NCBI RefSeq assembly: GCF_030546935.1
Contig: NZ_JAUOPH010000004.1
Span: forward strand, 310,001-374,000
Source of the DNA: Marinobacter sp. 2_MG-2023
GTDB lineage: Bacteria > Pseudomonadota > Gammaproteobacteria > Pseudomonadales > Oleiphilaceae
DNA length: 64,000 nucleotides
Reading direction: 5' to 3'
Shown: positions 1-7,166 of the stretch, piece after piece
Position numbering within the stretch: position 1 is the stretch's first letter
How the letters are laid out: each line of letters opens with the position of its first letter
The notes under the pieces: generated by a model
What the model saw: the letters and a program-made list of their open reading frames with translations, nothing else
Databases searched by the model: none
Told to the model about the DNA's origin: nothing
Position numbers and translations under genes: made by a program

Positions 1-24
1 GAAAACAGACCTGATCCAGTTTCC

Positions 25-537
25 CTATTGTTCCTTCAACTCACGATAACTCTCACAGGACTTATCGCGCTCCCTCGCCAACCTGGGATCGCTATTGCCC
101 ATAGCGGCAACCGTCGCCGCATTGCAGGCCTGACGCGCCTCATCCAACGGATCAGGCGTTGGTGCGGAACCTATATTGGCAACCGTTGGTTTGAAAGAGA
201 CAGCTGCATTGCAGTACATATTCTGGATTTTCGCCTGTTGCCAGTCGCCTGCCCCTGACGCTCTCAATTGCGAACACAGCGCATTGAACAGCCGGGCAGC
301 CGTAGCAGTGCATCTGGAAAACTGACTGAGGTTGTGCTGATGATTGGCACAAACACTCTCAGAGCGCACCTTCCAAAGCTGATGCTGGTACGAAACCGAT
401 ACCCCCTCGTATTCGATAACCACGGGGGTAACCTCAAGGTTTCTGGTTTCATTGAAATGATTCGATACCGTTGATTGCACGGTGTTGAGGTAAGCGGAAA
501 ACACAAAACTCACCGGGTCCAAAATTCCATACTCCAA
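25..537 (-). CDS. Hypothetical protein, last visible gene of cassette array A
   Basis: Open frame of 170 residues that I do not recognise. The first start in the frame is a TTG at 537 with no well-spaced ribosome site. The frame stays open upstream to a stop near 565, so the true start is uncertain and the gene could be a truncated downstream part of something longer. It carries several cysteines and a C-terminal half rich in charged residues and alanine, with no clear signal peptide or membrane segment. It lies on the same strand as the cassettes upstream and directly after a NYN-like relic, so it is probably cassette cargo whose 5' end was lost in a deletion. No attC is visible in the 24 bases left after its stop. 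Confidence 0.45.
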   Translation of the reverse strand: MEYGILDPVSFVFSAYLNTVQSTVSNHFNETRNLEVTPVVIEYEGVSVSYQHQLWKVRSESVCANHQHNLSQFSRCTATAARLFNALCSQLRASGAGDWQQAKIQNMYCNAAVSFKPTVANIGSAPTPDPLDEARQACNAATVAAMGNSDPRLARERDKSCESYRELKEQ

Positions 538-564
538 AATAAACCATAGTTGAGGGCCGAATAA

Positions 565-698
565 TCAAGCCAGGTATTCAACACCTGTATCAGACAGCTT
601 CAGAAATTTGGCGGGAACACGATGACGCGCTCATACTCTGAGAGATTGACCTTGCCGAGATTACCTACATTTTCGTAGTCGATGAAAGCCCATTTCAT
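565..698 (-). pseudogene. NYN/PIN-like nuclease relic (N-terminal fragment, frameshifted)
   Basis: From an ATG at 698 the minus strand reads MKWAFIDYENVGNLGK and on to YERVIVF, the typical N-terminus of small NYN/PIN-fold proteins (FIDYEN holds the first acidic residue of the fold). The frame stops at 600-602. A shift of one base continues with about 16 residues ending GVEYLA and a stop near 565. The middle of a normal-length protein is missing, so this is a deletion relic. It begins a few bases after a GTTGAGC core at 700-706, as expected for cassette cargo. A CCTCAAC at 549-555 (minus) would be its 3' core, matching 6 of 7 bases. Confidence 0.5.
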
Positions 699-699
699 T

Positions 700-795
700 G
701 CTCAACGTCCTATGTCGGTTCAAAAATAAATCTGTCACGGTTTTCCCGGCGGAGGCGCAGCCTCAACGAAAAAGGCGCCCCTTGCCTTGTTATGT
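700..795 (-). repeat. attC-like site 3 of array A (degenerate)
   Basis: On the minus strand ACATAAC (789-795) follows the stop of the DUF413 gene, and GTTGAGC (700-706, fits GTTRRRY) precedes the NYN relic. ACATAAC is the exact complement of GTTATGT, the core at the start of the DUF413 cassette, as expected when both ends belong to one cassette. The inner arms do not pair cleanly, so the site is probably decayed. Confidence 0.5.
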
Positions 796-797
796 TT

Positions 798-1148
798 TTA
801 CTTGAAGTGGCCGTAAACGCCCCAACCACGACCAGTGATTCCCAAATTCAGCAGCAAATCTGCCTCTTTCTTACCCACGTAGCCTGGATTTTCTGACTCC
901 CAGATCTTGCGCTTAATATATTTAGCCCAGACTTTTTCGAACTGACTTTCCGGCTCCTTATATCCGTTACAAACCTCTACGAATCGCTCTTGGGCAGGTG
1001 TTTCAGGATAAATTGCGCCACGCATGAGCGCTGCAAGCCACGAGCCGTAATTGATGAGCAGCTCAATCTCGACCTCAGAGAAGAGCGTATCGGGCACATT
1101 GGGCCGGAACTCCATTTTCCTATATTTTATGTGCTCTGCTGAAGCCAC
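798..1148 (-). CDS. DUF413 / MaoP (YifE)-like protein in a cassette
   Basis: 116 residues. The stretch from about residue 23 to 82 follows the DUF413 pattern of E. coli YifE/MaoP: an acidic start, ELLINYG, then ERFVEVCNG, then EPESQFEKVWAKYIKR, against LFVAVCRGEREP and AERVWSKYM in MaoP. MaoP is known to help organise the Ori macrodomain with maoS. Whether this divergent version has that role is unknown. The GTG start at 1148 has GGGGTG about six bases upstream and lies just after an attC; the stop lies at the next attC. It is therefore a one-gene cassette and probably not the housekeeping maoP. An ATG at codon 12 is an alternative start. Confidence 0.65.
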   Translation of the reverse strand: MASAEHIKYRKMEFRPNVPDTLFSEVEIELLINYGSWLAALMRGAIYPETPAQERFVEVCNGYKEPESQFEKVWAKYIKRKIWESENPGYVGKKEADLLLNLGITGRGWGVYGHFK

Positions 1149-1163
1149 TGATCACCCCAAAAA

Positions 1164-1235
1164 ACATAACGCCCGCATTTACGGCTAGTTTGGAGCGCAG
1201 CGGAAAACCAGTCCGACAACATACGCTTGTTAACC
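1164..1235 (-). repeat. attC site 2 of array A
   Basis: 72 bases between the helicase stop and the DUF413 start. On the minus strand it begins GGTTAAC (1229-1235), the exact complement of the GTTAACC that starts the OLD/helicase cassette at 4063-4069, and ends GTTATGT (1164-1170). Inside, CTGGTTT pairs with AAACTAG and CGTAT with ATGCG, giving an imperfect hairpin with unpaired bases, as attC sites have. The TAA stop of the helicase is formed by the site itself. Confidence 0.75.
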
Positions 1236-2380
1236 TTTTTTCCATTCAGGCAAATCACATTTTGAAACTTGTTTGTCAGGAAGGATAAATGCCACGCTGT
1301 ACCTTGCCCTAGTTATTGCCACATATAACTTATTTTTAGACTCTTCTGATTTATCACCATCAAATACAGCGCAGTCTCCTAGAATATACTTAATATAGGG
1401 CTTTGTAGGAACTATTATAGTCCGATCAAACCCTAGCCCCTTTGACTTACCAAAATTAATCTTTCTAATACTGACTTCATTGAAGGTTTTTCCCGAGCTA
1501 ATACCATGCCTTAAAAGTACAGGCTTATGCTCATTGATATAAGCTATTGCATTCGATTCACTTACACAAAACACGCCAACATGGGCACTAAAATGCTCTG
1601 GAATTTCGGCAACAGTAGAAATTGTTTTCTTATAACCTTCGTAAGAATGAACTTTGTCGGCATAATCACAAATACTTTGCACAGATCTTCTGCTAACTGC
1701 TAGATATTCCTCGTCAAATTTCATATTTCTAAATTTGCCCAGCTTTTGTTCGCTAGATTTTGGGCCTTTTGACGCTACAGAGGTGTCATAAATCGTTTGC
1801 CTAAAATCTCCCACACAAGTTATCAGAAAGGACTTGGATTTACTAAGGGCTTTGAGTATTTCATAATCCCAGCCAACTAGATCCTGCACCTCATCAAAAT
1901 ATATATGCTTATAAATCCCACCCAAACGATCTAGTATTTCTTTCTCCTTCAACTCCATTATTTTACTAGCGAGCTTTGATAGATAAGTCGTGTGTGCTTT
2001 TTTTCTGCACTTGGTAAGGTAGTAGTCTGGATTGAAACTCCCGCAAGCTAGAAGCTCTTTTCTACCTGGTATAGTCCTTCCATTCCTCTTATGAGGATCA
2101 CCATTACTGTTAAAGTTTATAGTTTCAATACGTCCGTCAAATGCACACTGTTGATAAGGCCTTACAATATCCTCAAGTAGAAAGCTAAACAGCCCTTTGA
2201 CTACAATTTATCGTTATCTAGATTTAGTAATGAGAATCGCGATACCAGCTCTTTTTGGTTGCTTTCAGTATATGTTACTACTAGAACCTTATCTCCCTGA
2301 TTTGCATAATCTCCGGCTTCGGATATTATTCTATGTGTTTTTCCCGCTCCGGCGGCTGCAATCACAACCTTTTTACTCAA
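1230..2380 (-). pseudogene. UvrD-like (GajB-like) helicase, disrupted by a frameshift near 2203-2212
   Basis: Partner of the upstream OLD-type gene. Translation from a TTG at 2380, overlapping the OLD stop, gives SKKVVIAAAGAGKTHRI, a Walker A typical of superfamily 1 helicases, and then stops at TAG 2201-2203. In another frame the protein resumes IVVKGLFSFLLEDIVRPYQ, which matches the conserved region after Walker A in UvrD-like partners of class 2 OLD nucleases. It continues open to 1230 with motif II (YFDEVQD) and motif VI (YVAITRAR). Stops in both frames confine the shift to about ten bases, and a few residues seem to be missing there, so a small deletion is likely. The intact 3' part, from an ATG at 1958, spans 242 residues and lacks Walker A, so it could not work as a helicase alone. 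A sequencing error cannot be excluded. Confidence 0.75.
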
Positions 2381-4022
2381 AACGTAGTGCCTTCTGTAAA
2401 AAGTCTGGATAATTTATCTTGTGATCAGATTCAAATATTCTGATGGCTGAATCCACTTTTTTCTTACCTGCGCCGCCTTCATCAGCATACCAATCCATTA
2501 AAAATCCAACCTTATTATCTAAAGTTTTTTGCTTCATATACTTATTGTATGTTTGTGTTGAAAGTGTGATTTTCGCGTAGTCATCAAGCTCTTTTTCAGT
2601 AGCCTTATTAGAAAATATTAATACCGGCTCTAGCGAATACTGCTCGTTATCGGATATAGAGAAAAACTCTATATTTTTATATGCATCATACTTATTTTTG
2701 TACTCTTCAATATTATATTTGTGGTTACCATCATTATCTTTGACAACATGTATATTTGTACCAATATTTTTTCCAATTTCCAAGTAATTTTTAAAGCCAA
2801 TTCCTCGAACCACAACAATATCGATCCCATCGTCTTCTGGCAGTCGATCATAATTATCAATATAACTTCTTTTCAAAACTAGTTCGTCGGACGGACCTTC
2901 TACCAACACAACATTTCTTGATAAAACCACCCTTAAAGTGTCATAACCAGGTAATCTCTTCAGACTATTTGATACACTTTTATCTATGTCATTTAACCTG
3001 ACGTAACTTTCATTAATAAGGCAGAGTTTATCTAGACTAAGCTTATTGAGAACATAAGAGCTATGTGTTGTTATAAACAATTGCTTACCTTGCCTCTGAT
3101 TTTCTATATATTTAACTAATTTCGACAAATTGGTATGCGAGAGGTGATTTTCAGGCTCTTCCAATAAAATCACATCAACATTGCTGGCCTTGTTTTGTAT
3201 AGCTAACTTGATTTGAATAGTGTTTTGTTCCCCCTTACCAACTTGAGGAAGGTTAATATTGTCAACAGATAGCTGCATACCTGATTCAAAGCTTGATATA
3301 GATACATCAGCAGTTACTTCAAGCTTTTTATTTGTGACAATATTTTCGCTATCTAATTTATCGTTTATCGATTTAACTTGCGGCTGGTCATCGAAATGCT
3401 GCTTTAGTTGTCGGTAATTAACATTTAGAAGCGCTTGCTCTTCTTTTGATAATGAGGAGTTTATGATTCTAGAAATATACTGATTTCGACCTTGAGTAGG
3501 ATGCAACCTACTCGGATCCACAAACAAACCACTCATCTTTCTATTAAGAAACTTAATTTTATTCCATCCAAAGTCTAGCCATTCAATCTTGTAAAATTCA
3601 ACAGGGATAGACTTTATTGAATCAGGAGTTTTAATAAATTCGTTGTATACCGCTTTCAAGTCATCATCAAATTTTATTTTTAAAGAGAGTCCATCGGTAT
3701 TTTTATTTAGTGAGTTATTATCCCCTCGGTACTCAGGTGCGCCATCTAGGAACAGTTCAATCGTTATTGAAGGGAGGCTCTCACAATTTTTATCACCCTC
3801 TATGTAGGCTGTAGCAGCATCTAAATTGAAGAGTTCTGGTTTTATTTCACTGGACAGCGGCTTACCACGATAACTACAATTTAATGCTATCTCTATTGCC
3901 TCTTGAATTGTGCTTTTCCCTGAGTCGTTATCACCTACTAGTAAGTTTAGGTCATGATTAAAGTCAAATGCACGATCTGTGAATTTCTTGAAATTCTTAA
4001 CGATTAACTTTTCAATGTGCAC
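2373..4022 (-). CDS. OLD-family ATPase-TOPRIM nuclease (class 2 OLD, GajA-like)
   Basis: 549 residues. The N-terminal ABC/SMC-type ATPase has Walker A GDNDSGKS at about 30-37, Walker B VILLEEPENH at about 284-292 and an H-loop TTHSS near 318-322. The C-terminal TOPRIM domain has VLVEGPSDE near 372-380 and the acidic pair in KDNDGN near 428-433. Class 2 OLD proteins are metal-dependent nucleases usually encoded beside a UvrD/PcrA/Rep-like helicase, the arrangement used by the Gabija anti-phage system. The GTG start at 4022 has AAGGAA about seven bases upstream and lies 40 bases after an attC, so nuclease and helicase form one cassette. The DNA is AT-rich, unlike the surrounding chromosome. I prefer Gabija-like to Gabija proper because no alignment was possible. 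Confidence 0.85.
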   Translation of the reverse strand: MHIEKLIVKNFKKFTDRAFDFNHDLNLLVGDNDSGKSTIQEAIEIALNCSYRGKPLSSEIKPELFNLDAATAYIEGDKNCESLPSITIELFLDGAPEYRGDNNSLNKNTDGLSLKIKFDDDLKAVYNEFIKTPDSIKSIPVEFYKIEWLDFGWNKIKFLNRKMSGLFVDPSRLHPTQGRNQYISRIINSSLSKEEQALLNVNYRQLKQHFDDQPQVKSINDKLDSENIVTNKKLEVTADVSISSFESGMQLSVDNINLPQVGKGEQNTIQIKLAIQNKASNVDVILLEEPENHLSHTNLSKLVKYIENQRQGKQLFITTHSSYVLNKLSLDKLCLINESYVRLNDIDKSVSNSLKRLPGYDTLRVVLSRNVVLVEGPSDELVLKRSYIDNYDRLPEDDGIDIVVVRGIGFKNYLEIGKNIGTNIHVVKDNDGNHKYNIEEYKNKYDAYKNIEFFSISDNEQYSLEPVLIFSNKATEKELDDYAKITLSTQTYNKYMKQKTLDNKVGFLMDWYADEGGAGKKKVDSAIRIFESDHKINYPDFLQKALRFE

Positions 4023-4062
4023 AAAATATTCCTTATACGACTTTAGCTATATATGCGATAGA

Positions 4063-4118
4063 GGTTAACGCGTCAATCAGCCGACGCGTCAGCGGTCGGC
4101 TGCATTGATTTGTTAGGG
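4063..4118 (-). repeat. attC site 1 of array A
   Basis: A compact site of 56 bases. On the minus strand it runs from CCCTAAC (4112-4118) to GTTAACC (4063-4069). The inner arms TCAATGCAGCCGAC and GTCGGCTGATTGA pair along their length with a single unpaired G on one side, the strand-selection feature of attC sites. The first core matches 6 of 7 bases with the complement of GTTAGGA, which starts the AbiC-like cassette at 5202-5208. Confidence 0.85.
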
Positions 4119-5164
4119 CTGAGATTATGGGGAACGCCCCCATTCGTACCAAAAGCCCCGCCATAATATTTCTTCAAATTAACCCCTATCTTTTTCGTCT
4201 CTTTGTACTGCGAAAGCATATTCTCACTAGCTATTGCTATTTTAGACCCAGCAAGTGAGTAGCCATTTTTACGCTTTTGTATTGGCAGGTGCTCTAACAT
4301 CTGAAACTCTACTAAAAGATTTTTAAACTGCCCTGAATCTGCCACACCATCTAGACAATTAACAAAAAGCAATGCTAATTCCTTTGTAGAAAGCTGTGCT
4401 CTTAGAATACTTGAGTATTTTCTTTTTTCTTCGTAGGTCAATTTATTTTCTTCGTAACCATCAATAATTTTTAGGGCTTGGTATAGATTCCTGAAATAGT
4501 GGCCTAGTATGTGATTGTGATGCTTCTGAATATTTTTATAGCGTTCCAGAGCATCTTCCGGTGTTTTTGCTTCAATTGATAAGAATGCCAGAATCTCCTC
4601 AAATACAGCTCGCCCTTCAACCTTAGATTTTTTAGATGATGCACTTACACCTAATTGAGAATTTATAATAGATGCAGTAATTCCCTTGAGAGCTTTTTCA
4701 GCTTCACTTCTATAACTTAATTCTTCTAAATCAACCTTTAGGTTATCTACAATTTTATGGTGCAGGTCAAGAATATTAAAAAAGGTCGTTTCGATAGCTT
4801 GCGTGCTAAGAGCATCAGCAGTCTTTTCATATTCGTGACGGGCCAAACGCAGCTCTTGTCGCTGAATCACGATAGTGGCGATTAGGCCGAACAACGTAAA
4901 GAAAGTTAGTATTGGATTTAGGACTCCACCAAAAAAATCTCCGAAAACGCCACCTCGATCAGTGAACGATATCAAGGCCAGATTAATTAATAACAGTAAC
5001 CCGGCACTTAATACTGCGAACGAAAGAACTTTAAACAAAACCTTATTGAGACTTAGGCTTATTTTGTTTTCATCGGACTCGGTGAATATAGCTTCAAAAT
5101 CCGGATACTTTTGATCTAGATAGCTATTCAATCTGTAAAATATTTTTTTAAACCAGTCCTTCAT
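4073..5164 (-). CDS. AbiC-like putative phage abortive-infection membrane protein
   Basis: 363 residues. Two hydrophobic segments at about 44-67 and 77-97 are followed by QRQELRLARHEYEKT and FFNILDLHHKIVDNL, the layout of the putative phage abortive-infection family (putAbiC type): two membrane spans, then a long cytosolic helical region. The biochemical action of this family is not known. The ATG at 5164 starts the cassette cargo. The last residues, NKSMQPTADASAD, are encoded by the attC at 4063-4118; similar tails occur in proteins from other cassettes. First gene after the shared leader, so it should be the most strongly expressed cassette if the leader contains a promoter. Confidence 0.7.
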   Translation of the reverse strand: MKDWFKKIFYRLNSYLDQKYPDFEAIFTESDENKISLSLNKVLFKVLSFAVLSAGLLLLINLALISFTDRGGVFGDFFGGVLNPILTFFTLFGLIATIVIQRQELRLARHEYEKTADALSTQAIETTFFNILDLHHKIVDNLKVDLEELSYRSEAEKALKGITASIINSQLGVSASSKKSKVEGRAVFEEILAFLSIEAKTPEDALERYKNIQKHHNHILGHYFRNLYQALKIIDGYEENKLTYEEKRKYSSILRAQLSTKELALLFVNCLDGVADSGQFKNLLVEFQMLEHLPIQKRKNGYSLAGSKIAIASENMLSQYKETKKIGVNLKKYYGGAFGTNGGVPHNLSPNKSMQPTADASAD

Positions 5165-5201
5165 CGTTTATTCCATAATCCGAGAGTTTCTCAGGCTTGT
5201 G

Positions 5202-5377
5202 TCCTAACAGTGGTTAGATAGCGCGCTTCGTTATTACCGAAAAACTGACCGCCATGAAACATGCATACCAGAGTTTGAAAACCTTAAATTAATCGTTTAA
5301 ATCAAATACCTAGATACATTAAGACCTTGCGCACCCTGTAATAACTTGACGTCTTCATTATCGCAATAACGAAGCGC
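5202..5377 (-). repeat. Shared leader A, attI-like, at the 5' edge of cassette array A
   Basis: Shares two conserved blocks with 56708-56876 at nearly identical spacing; the middle has diverged. On the minus strand the near block ends GCGCTATCTAACCACT followed by GTTAGGA (5202-5208), after which the two loci no longer match. Two inverted cores (ATCTAAC and GTTAGGA) four bases apart resemble the simple site of an integron attI. The motif TAATRAYGAAG occurs near both ends, and in this copy the ends form an inverted repeat (5223-5239 against 5361-5377). No integrase gene is found beside it. Confidence 0.5.
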
Positions 5378-5560
5378 CGACGTCGCTTTCCCCCTTACCT
5401 CGTCTGACTTTCTCCTGAAAAACAGGCTCGCAGAAACCCTATCGATCAAGCCTTCCAGCTTGCCGTGAAAGCAGCGCACACACATGGTAATTGCCGACAT
5501 AATAAGCGGCATAAAATGCGAGAAATCAAAAAAATGCGGTGTCAGTACTGAGGTGTCCAT
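5297..5560 (-). CDS. Small hypothetical ORF overlapping leader A
   Basis: 87 codons from an ATG at 5560, with one weakly hydrophobic N-terminal stretch and several cysteines. The last third lies inside the leader repeat. There the reading RYCDNEDVKLLQG resembles RCYCNNEDVTRLQD from the second leader in the same relative frame, which could mean a shared coding remnant or just the palindromic DNA. No convincing ribosome site. It may be the decayed end of a gene that once adjoined the cassette array. Confidence 0.25.
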   Translation of the reverse strand: MDTSVLTPHFFDFSHFMPLIMSAITMCVRCFHGKLEGLIDRVSASLFFRRKSDEVRGKATSALRYCDNEDVKLLQGAQGLNVSRYLI

Positions 5561-5672
5561 CGGCCGTTATCCATAACAGTTGGTGCTTTTTTCTGTCTTG
5601 TTTTACTACTGAAGATAAACCATCTCAGCACTCTCTGCCCCCCCTATTACAAAAATACATATCTTTATGCCA

Positions 5673-5706
5673 CAAAAAAAGCTGCACGGTCTCCCGCACA
5701 GCTTTC
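5673..5706 (-). terminator. Rho-independent terminator of the urease operon
   Basis: On the minus strand AGCTGTGCGG and CCGTGCAGCT form a near-perfect ten-pair stem with a GAGA loop, followed by a run of seven T. It lies 33 bases after the hupE stop, so it ends the urease transcript. Confidence 0.85.
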
Positions 5707-5738
5707 TTTTTAATTCAGGTTTTAAACTAAATAGTTAT

Positions 5739-6314
5739 TTATGCAGCAGCCAGAAAAGCTCCGGTCGCAGCAACCACACCACCCAGCACTCGACCAAAGC
5801 GGTTATCCGTTTTCTGCATCAATGCACCAAGCCCCCGTCCTACAAAGGTAAGGGCCAGTGTGCCAATGGAGAAGCCAACCAGGTATGCCACCAGCGCTGC
5901 GCCAGCAGGCATTTCTGTGCCGTGGGCAAAGCCGTGGAATACCATAAAGGCCGCGACCAGTGTTCCGCCTACCGCGGTAGGCAGTTTGGCCATGGTGGCT
6001 ATAAGAATACCGGCCAGCAACACGGAGAGTGCGATGCCGGTTTCAACGCCGGGCAGGCTCATGCCTCCCCAGGCAATGGCTGCACCGAGGATCATGCCGC
6101 CGATCACAAACAGGGGCGTGCTGTTTTTCATAGTGGTGGACTGGCGCACGCTCCAGAAACCGATGGCTGCCATGGCCAGCAGGTGGTCAAGGCCCAGCAT
6201 CGGGTGCATCAGGCCGCTGGTGAAGCCACCTTCAGTGTGGCCGGGATGGGCCATGGCTGAGGCGGAGGCGGTCAGCAACGCGGCGGCGGTAAGGAGTTTG
6301 GCTGTGAGTTTCAT
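5739..6314 (-). CDS. hupE: HupE/UreJ-type nickel permease
   Basis: 191 residues with a cleavable-looking signal sequence (about 1-22, ending AMAHPGH) and about six hydrophobic spans. The histidine motif HPMLGLDHLLAM at about 37-48 is the signature of HupE/UreJ secondary nickel carriers. These supply Ni2+ to urease or hydrogenase. It is the last gene of the urease operon, 44 bases after ureG and just before the terminator, so it most likely feeds nickel to UreE and UreG. Fits the family length of about 190-210. Confidence 0.9.
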   Translation of the reverse strand: MKLTAKLLTAAALLTASASAMAHPGHTEGGFTSGLMHPMLGLDHLLAMAAIGFWSVRQSTTMKNSTPLFVIGGMILGAAIAWGGMSLPGVETGIALSVLLAGILIATMAKLPTAVGGTLVAAFMVFHGFAHGTEMPAGAALVAYLVGFSIGTLALTFVGRGLGALMQKTDNRFGRVLGGVVAATGAFLAAA

Positions 6315-6358
6315 GGTGTTTCTCCTGATGGTTCTGGATTCGTTCCGATTCGGTTAGC

Positions 6359-6997
6359 TCAGGCTGGTTCAGCCAGTTTTTCGGGCCGTCTTTCCGGCAG
6401 CATGCCGCGCTCAAGAATGAAGTTGATAATAGTTTCCAGCCCTACTCCGTCGTAAAGGTTGGTGAACACGAAGGGGCGTTCGCCACGCATTTTTTTGCTG
6501 TCCCGCTCCATCACATCCAGGGAGGCATGTACCTGTTCGGCAATGTCGATCTTGTTGATGATCAGCAGGTCGGATTTGGTGATGCCGGGGCCGCCTTTGC
6601 GGGGGATCTTGTCGCCGGCGGAGACGTCGATCACGTACAGGGTGAGATCGCTCAGTTCCGGGCTGAAGGTGGCGGAGAGGTTGTCGCCGCCGGATTCCAC
6701 CAGCACCAGTTCCAGGTTCGGGTGTCGGTTTTGCAGGTCGTCGATGGCAGCCAGGTTCATGGAGGCGTCTTCGCGGATAGCTGTATGCGGGCAGCCACCG
6801 GTTTCCACGCCGAGGATGCGGTCGGCTGGTAGAGCGTCGTGTTTAAGCAGGAAGTCGGCGTCTTCACGGGTGTAGATGTCGTTAGTAACAACGGCGATGT
6901 CGTAGTGGTCTTTTAGGGCCTTGCACAACTGGCGCAAGAGGGCGGTTTTTCCGGAACCGACCGGGCCGCCGACTCCAACTCTCAAACAATGTTTCAT
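6359..6997 (-). CDS. ureG: Urease accessory GTPase UreG
   Basis: 212 residues, full length. The P-loop [13 protein letters not shown] lies at about 7-19. The nickel-site motif [13 protein letters not shown] and the G-domain element NKID are present. UreG is the SIMIBI-class GTPase whose GTP hydrolysis, in complex with UreF and UreD, drives nickel transfer into the UreABC apoenzyme. It is separated from ureF by about 170 bases that hold a large inverted repeat. That break may lower expression relative to the upstream genes. Confidence 0.97.
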   Translation of the reverse strand: MKHCLRVGVGGPVGSGKTALLRQLCKALKDHYDIAVVTNDIYTREDADFLLKHDALPADRILGVETGGCPHTAIREDASMNLAAIDDLQNRHPNLELVLVESGGDNLSATFSPELSDLTLYVIDVSAGDKIPRKGGPGITKSDLLIINKIDIAEQVHASLDVMERDSKKMRGERPFVFTNLYDGVGLETIINFILERGMLPERRPEKLAEPA

Positions 6998-7038
6998 GGC
7001 TATATCCTCTTATCTTCAGGCTCCGTGTCTGCGTCGAT

Positions 7039-7128
7039 CAGTAAGTCCTTCCGGGACACGCTGTAAATACATCCCTGTACGCTTGACTGCAGCATCCATG
7101 CTGCAGACAGTCCCGGAAGGACTTACTG
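7039..7128. repeat. Large palindromic element between ureF and ureG
   Basis: A perfect 19-base inverted repeat (CAGTAAGTCCTTCCGGGAC at 7039-7057 and its complement at 7110-7128) encloses about 50 bases. Those contain a second palindrome, CTGCAGCAT and ATGCTGCAG, two bases apart. There is no open frame of note and no T-run. The structure looks like an intergenic palindromic repeat of the REP/BIME kind inserted inside the operon. Confidence 0.7.
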
Positions 7129-7166
7129 ACCGCCGCTCCAGACCTCGGAGTAAATGTCTTTATGTT

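Noticed and set aside
2200-2215. Programmed ribosomal frameshift in the helicase
   Set aside because: No slippery heptamer is present and several residues appear to be missing, so a deletion fits better.
2197-2412. Plus-strand frame of 71 codons with hydrophobic residues
   Set aside because: It is antisense to the helicase N-terminus, whose Walker A motif is evident on the minus strand.
5667-6357. Plus-strand frames opposite hupE
   Set aside because: Antisense to a clearly assigned gene; the histidine-rich look comes from the reverse of HupE codons.
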